Positions 61,347 to 64,000 of a stretch of DNA of 64,000 bases are shown here, piece by piece. Source of the stretch: CBDCWT01 sp965223305 (GTDB lineage Bacteria > Planctomycetota > Planctomycetia > Pirellulales > Pirellulaceae); contig CBDCWT010000007.1 in the NCBI GenBank assembly GCA_965223305.1, positions 62,001-126,000 on the forward strand, given 5' to 3'. Position numbers and translations under genes: made by a program. The number at the start of each line of letters is the position of its first letter. Positions within the stretch are counted from its first letter, which is position 1. Under the pieces are notes generated by a model that saw only the letters and a list, made by a program, of their open reading frames with translations, made no database searches and was not told the origin of the DNA.

Positions 61347-61360
61347 GCTGGGACGCGATC

Positions 61361-62212
61361 CTAGTTCAACGGGCTTGTCGCTTCGGTTTGGACCGGCGGC
61401 GGTTCGACTCGTGGTGGTTCGTCCCCCGAGCGATTGCGCTTGAGCCGCCGAAGTCGTTGACCTTCGTACTTTTCGATACGGGGCATCAAGTCAAATAGCA
61501 GTTCTTCAATCTTGAGCATGAAGCCCTGAATTCGTCCTTCAAAGTAGTGGGCCAGAATGGCTGCTGGAATGGCAACCAGCAGGCCCCCGAGCGTGGTCAC
61601 AAGTGCGACATAGATCCCCTCGGCAAGATGGTCGGCTTTGTTTTGGCCGGGAGCGAGTTGGGTGGTGTCGTGGAAGGCTCGAATCATTCCCCAGACGGTT
61701 CCCAGCAACCCCATGAGCGGGGTAACCGCCGCGGCCAGGTTGAGCCAGCGCACGTTGGCGTGCATTCGAGCGGCCTCCCGTTCGCACGATTCGCGGACCG
61801 CCTGCTCGACTTCGCCCTGTGGCCTGCCGAGCTTGGCCAACATCGTCTGCACCACGTTGGCCGCCGCCGATGGATGACTCTGGCAGATGCGACTTGCTTC
61901 GCGCGGATCGAACGAGGACGCCGGTCCGCGCAGGCGATCTAGCTTGCTGACAAGCCTCCGCGGCAGGACGCGACCCCGCCGCAATCCGATCAGGCGCTCG
62001 AAGGCAAATGTGCCGACCACCAATGACATCAACAGAATCGGGACCATCCAGTACTTGCCCATCAGCAGGAGATCAAGAATGTTGAGTCCCGCGGGGTTGT
62101 CGGCGACTTGGGTCGATGCGTCCTGTCCCCATACCATGCCGCTGACGAGAAAGGCGGTTAGTAAACAAAGGGTAAGCCGCACGGTTCGCTTTAATTGTTG
62201 CTGTTGCGCCAT
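61361..62212 (-). CDS. exbB: MotA/TolQ/ExbB-type proton channel protein
   Basis: A 283-residue protein with an N-terminal signal (LTLCLLTAFLVSGMVWG). Membrane helices follow (KYWMVPILLMSLVVGTFAFERLIGL, AAVTPLMGLLGTVWGMIRAFHD, EGIYVALVTTLGGLLVAIPAAILAHYF), typical of the ExbB/TolQ channel. It precedes exbD by 14 nt. The upstream gene is the large TPR protein. Confidence 0.92.
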   Translation of the reverse strand: MAQQQQLKRTVRLTLCLLTAFLVSGMVWGQDASTQVADNPAGLNILDLLLMGKYWMVPILLMSLVVGTFAFERLIGLRRGRVLPRRLVSKLDRLRGPASSFDPREASRICQSHPSAAANVVQTMLAKLGRPQGEVEQAVRESCEREAARMHANVRWLNLAAAVTPLMGLLGTVWGMIRAFHDTTQLAPGQNKADHLAEGIYVALVTTLGGLLVAIPAAILAHYFEGRIQGFMLKIEELLFDLMPRIEKYEGQRLRRLKRNRSGDEPPRVEPPPVQTEATSPLN

Positions 62213-62345
62213 GTTGTCATCAGTCCGGTGTGGCCGTGTTGATCTCTTTGCACGTCGAACGGTCGTCGCGCCGGCGGGCGCGGCGTCGATTGAGTCCTCG
62301 GTAGCTGGCTGGTTTCACGAGGTCGGATAGTCTCCGGTAGTCGCT

Positions 62346-64000
62346 CTAGGGTTGCAGGGATGCGAGTCGCCGCTGGGCCTGCCTCGCCAACTCGTGGCGA
62401 GGGTGTCGGTCTACGACGTAGCGGTAGAAGCCGACAGCATCTGCTACCGATTTGGCCCGCGCTGTGGCAGATGGTGCCGCCTGAATCTGTACTTCCGCGC
62501 AGCGGCCTGCCTCGTAGCCGGCCATAGCTTGCCAGTGTTTGAGCCCGTCTTCGCCGTCGAATCCGTACATGACGCGGCGGTAGTGGTTGATCGCCGCTGA
62601 AAAGTCTCGATCTTCAAAATGCGTCTCTCCGATCATGAAATGAGCCCGCGCGCCCACTTCGCCTCGCGAGAGCGTGGCGGCTCGCTCAAACGCCTCGAGT
62701 GCTGCGGCTCGATCCCCAAGTTCGCGGTGTGCCCTGGCCTGCTCGAACACGGCTTCCGCCAAGTAAACCGACTTTGGATGCTCGGCGGTGATGTGCTCGA
62801 GGAAGTCGAGGCTCTCTCGCCATTTTTCCAGCTGCGCTGCTGCCTGGCCGCCGTGGAGAAAGACCAGCACCTGCATCAGATCCGTTGAGGGTAGTTGGTC
62901 GGAGGCGGCTCGGTACGCCTCCCAAGCCGAACGATAGTCACGCCGTTTAAAATGGCACTCGGCTAGCAGGAAGCGGGCATCGGCAGCCAGCTCGCCAGTG
63001 GAATAGGCGGCCAGCTGCTCACCAAACAACCGGCTCGATTCATCGAAGCGCTCCAAGCGAAAGTAGGTCCACCCTAACTTGTGCAGGATCTGCTCTGCCA
63101 GGTCGCCCCGCTCCGACAACTCTTTCGCACGAGTCAGCGAGCGCAATGCCTGCTGGTAGCGTTCGCTGGCGTACTGGTCTTCACCAATGTGAAGATGAGC
63201 CTCTGCAGCAAACGCGTGGCGCGGAGCACGTTCGGTTAGCTTTCGAAAGGCCATCGTGGCACGGCGAGGGTCCTCAAGATGTTTGTAGGCCCAGCCCAGT
63301 TCGTAGAGGACGTCGCTCGTTTGGGGATACTGCGGAAACTCGTTGAGCACTTGGCGGAAGGACTTTTGGGCCGCCTCGAAGTCGCCGCCGCCGGCGTGGA
63401 CCAAACCCAATTCGAACAGGGCGTCCGCTGTTTGGCTGCCGCCGGATCGCAGGTAGGCATCCAGGTCCCGGTGGGCGGACTCGAACTGCTCGGTGTGCCG
63501 CTGCGCAATCCCTCGGGCCAGGCGGGCATCGGCCACGAGCTGGCGGTCGGGTTTCGAGTCGAGCAGCCTGCTCAAGTGCCGGATCGCGTCCTCGTGATTC
63601 CCTGTGCGAATCTCAGTCCAACCCAACCCCAGGCGGGCATGCGCAGCCAGAGACGAGTTGGGCCATCGTTCGAGCAGCTGGCGGTAGGCGGTCCGCGCCG
63701 CTGTGTACTGCTGGAGTGCAAACTGGTATTCGCCCAAGCGGTAATGGGCGCGGTCGAGCAAACCGCTGTCAGGGTGTTTTGAGAGCAGTTGTTGCACAGA
63801 TGCCACCGCGGCTTCAAGCTGCCCTAGCTCCCGATGACTCCGCGACAAGTAAAGCAGTGTTTCGTCCGCCTGGTTCCAGTCGGGCGCGGCTGCCACGCCA
63901 CGCGAAAGGTGCTTGGCCGCCTGTTCGTATTCTTCGAGACCGAACTGGCTGACGCCCAGCACGAAGTGAGCTTCCGCCAGTTGTTGGGGATCCTTCAAAC
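62346..64000 (-). CDS. TPR-repeat protein, start beyond the window
   Basis: At least 550 residues of tetratricopeptide/Sel1-like repeats of the tol-pal/YbgF kind (QLAEAHFVLGVSQFGLEEYEQAAKHLSRGV, then HYRLGEYQFALQQYTAARTAYRQLLERWP, DFEAAQKSFRQVLNEFPQYPQTSDVLYELGWAYKHLEDPRRA, and FSAAINHYRRVMYGF). The open frame continues to the right edge, so the true start lies outside. It is followed by exbB (gap 133 nt), exbD and the squalene-cyclase-like protein. This suggests a four-member envelope complex in which the TPR protein is a periplasmic organiser. Confidence 0.8.
   Translation of the reverse strand, partial: LKDPQQLAEAHFVLGVSQFGLEEYEQAAKHLSRGVAAAPDWNQADETLLYLSRSHRELGQLEAAVASVQQLLSKHPDSGLLDRAHYRLGEYQFALQQYTAARTAYRQLLERWPNSSLAAHARLGLGWTEIRTGNHEDAIRHLSRLLDSKPDRQLVADARLARGIAQRHTEQFESAHRDLDAYLRSGGSQTADALFELGLVHAGGGDFEAAQKSFRQVLNEFPQYPQTSDVLYELGWAYKHLEDPRRATMAFRKLTERAPRHAFAAEAHLHIGEDQYASERYQQALRSLTRAKELSERGDLAEQILHKLGWTYFRLERFDESSRLFGEQLAAYSTGELAADARFLLAECHFKRRDYRSAWEAYRAASDQLPSTDLMQVLVFLHGGQAAAQLEKWRESLDFLEHITAEHPKSVYLAEAVFEQARAHRELGDRAAALEAFERAATLSRGEVGARAHFMIGETHFEDRDFSAAINHYRRVMYGFDGEDGLKHWQAMAGYEAGRCAEVQIQAAPSATARAKSVADAVGFYRYVVDRHPRHELARQAQRRLASLQP

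Overview
The window is GC-rich bacterial DNA with almost every base in compact protein genes on both strands. The gene content points to a planctomycete, probably of the Pirellulales. This rests on recurring planctomycete-type families (a C-terminal RHS core protein, an SHD1-domain secreted protein, a GspE-N/MshEN orphan, an ABC-2 permease with a very conserved N-terminus, ExbB/ExbD beside a squalene-cyclase-like repeat protein, large TPR proteins). Dispersed palindromic intergenic repeats support it. No rRNA, tRNA, CRISPR array or complete insertion sequence was seen, so the assignment is inferred from protein content only.

Layout. 0-5.3 kb: orphan RHS protein with a Cys-rich C-terminal domain, small secreted/PDZ proteins, and a THUMP-like SAM methyltransferase coupled to a small conserved protein. 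5.3-14.5 kb: SPFH-domain operon, HEAT lipoprotein, DacZ-like diadenylate cyclase, response regulator with RsbW-type kinase domain, PQQ-type propeller, NnrE epimerase and FmdB-type zinc ribbon. 14.6-24.4 kb (minus strand): SHD1 protein, guaB, then a hopanoid module (shc, hpnH, hpnG-like) and a GT-C type membrane glycosyltransferase. 24.5-28.7 kb: DapA-superfamily lyase with an encapsulation-peptide-like tail, and an OB-fold/nuclease-like protein whose reading frame looks shifted into a zinc-ribbon gene. 29-39.4 kb: NhaC-type antiporter overlapping a histidine kinase, HTH-receiver regulator, mnmG, CDP-alcohol phosphatidyltransferase, DUF427, PSP1 and an OLD-like ATPase. 39.6-45.3 kb: S9 peptidase, then a tightly coupled four-gene set (PhyH dioxygenase, five-bladed propeller, NodB-type deacetylase, Rossmann protein). 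45.3-54.6 kb: Uma2 protein, sigma-like protein with a membrane segment, two DUF697 GTPases, ABC-2 permease and two CNNM/CorC-type proteins. 54.6-64 kb: TPR lipoprotein, small conserved proteins, and a TPR-ExbB-ExbD-cyclase-like operon that runs off the right edge.

Between the genes lies a mosaic of short palindromic repeat families that recur in many gaps. The clearest mobile feature is a 174-bp, full-length imperfect palindrome present three times (5333, 28034, 56686). Each copy is flanked by a different 4-bp duplication of the form TTAN, and an uninterrupted copy of one target site exists elsewhere in the window. Both strands of this element are open from one end to the other. It is a MITE-like element, and with the frameshifted nuclease-like gene, the tailed DapA homologue and the four-gene dioxygenase/deacetylase cluster it is the most rewarding target for follow-up.
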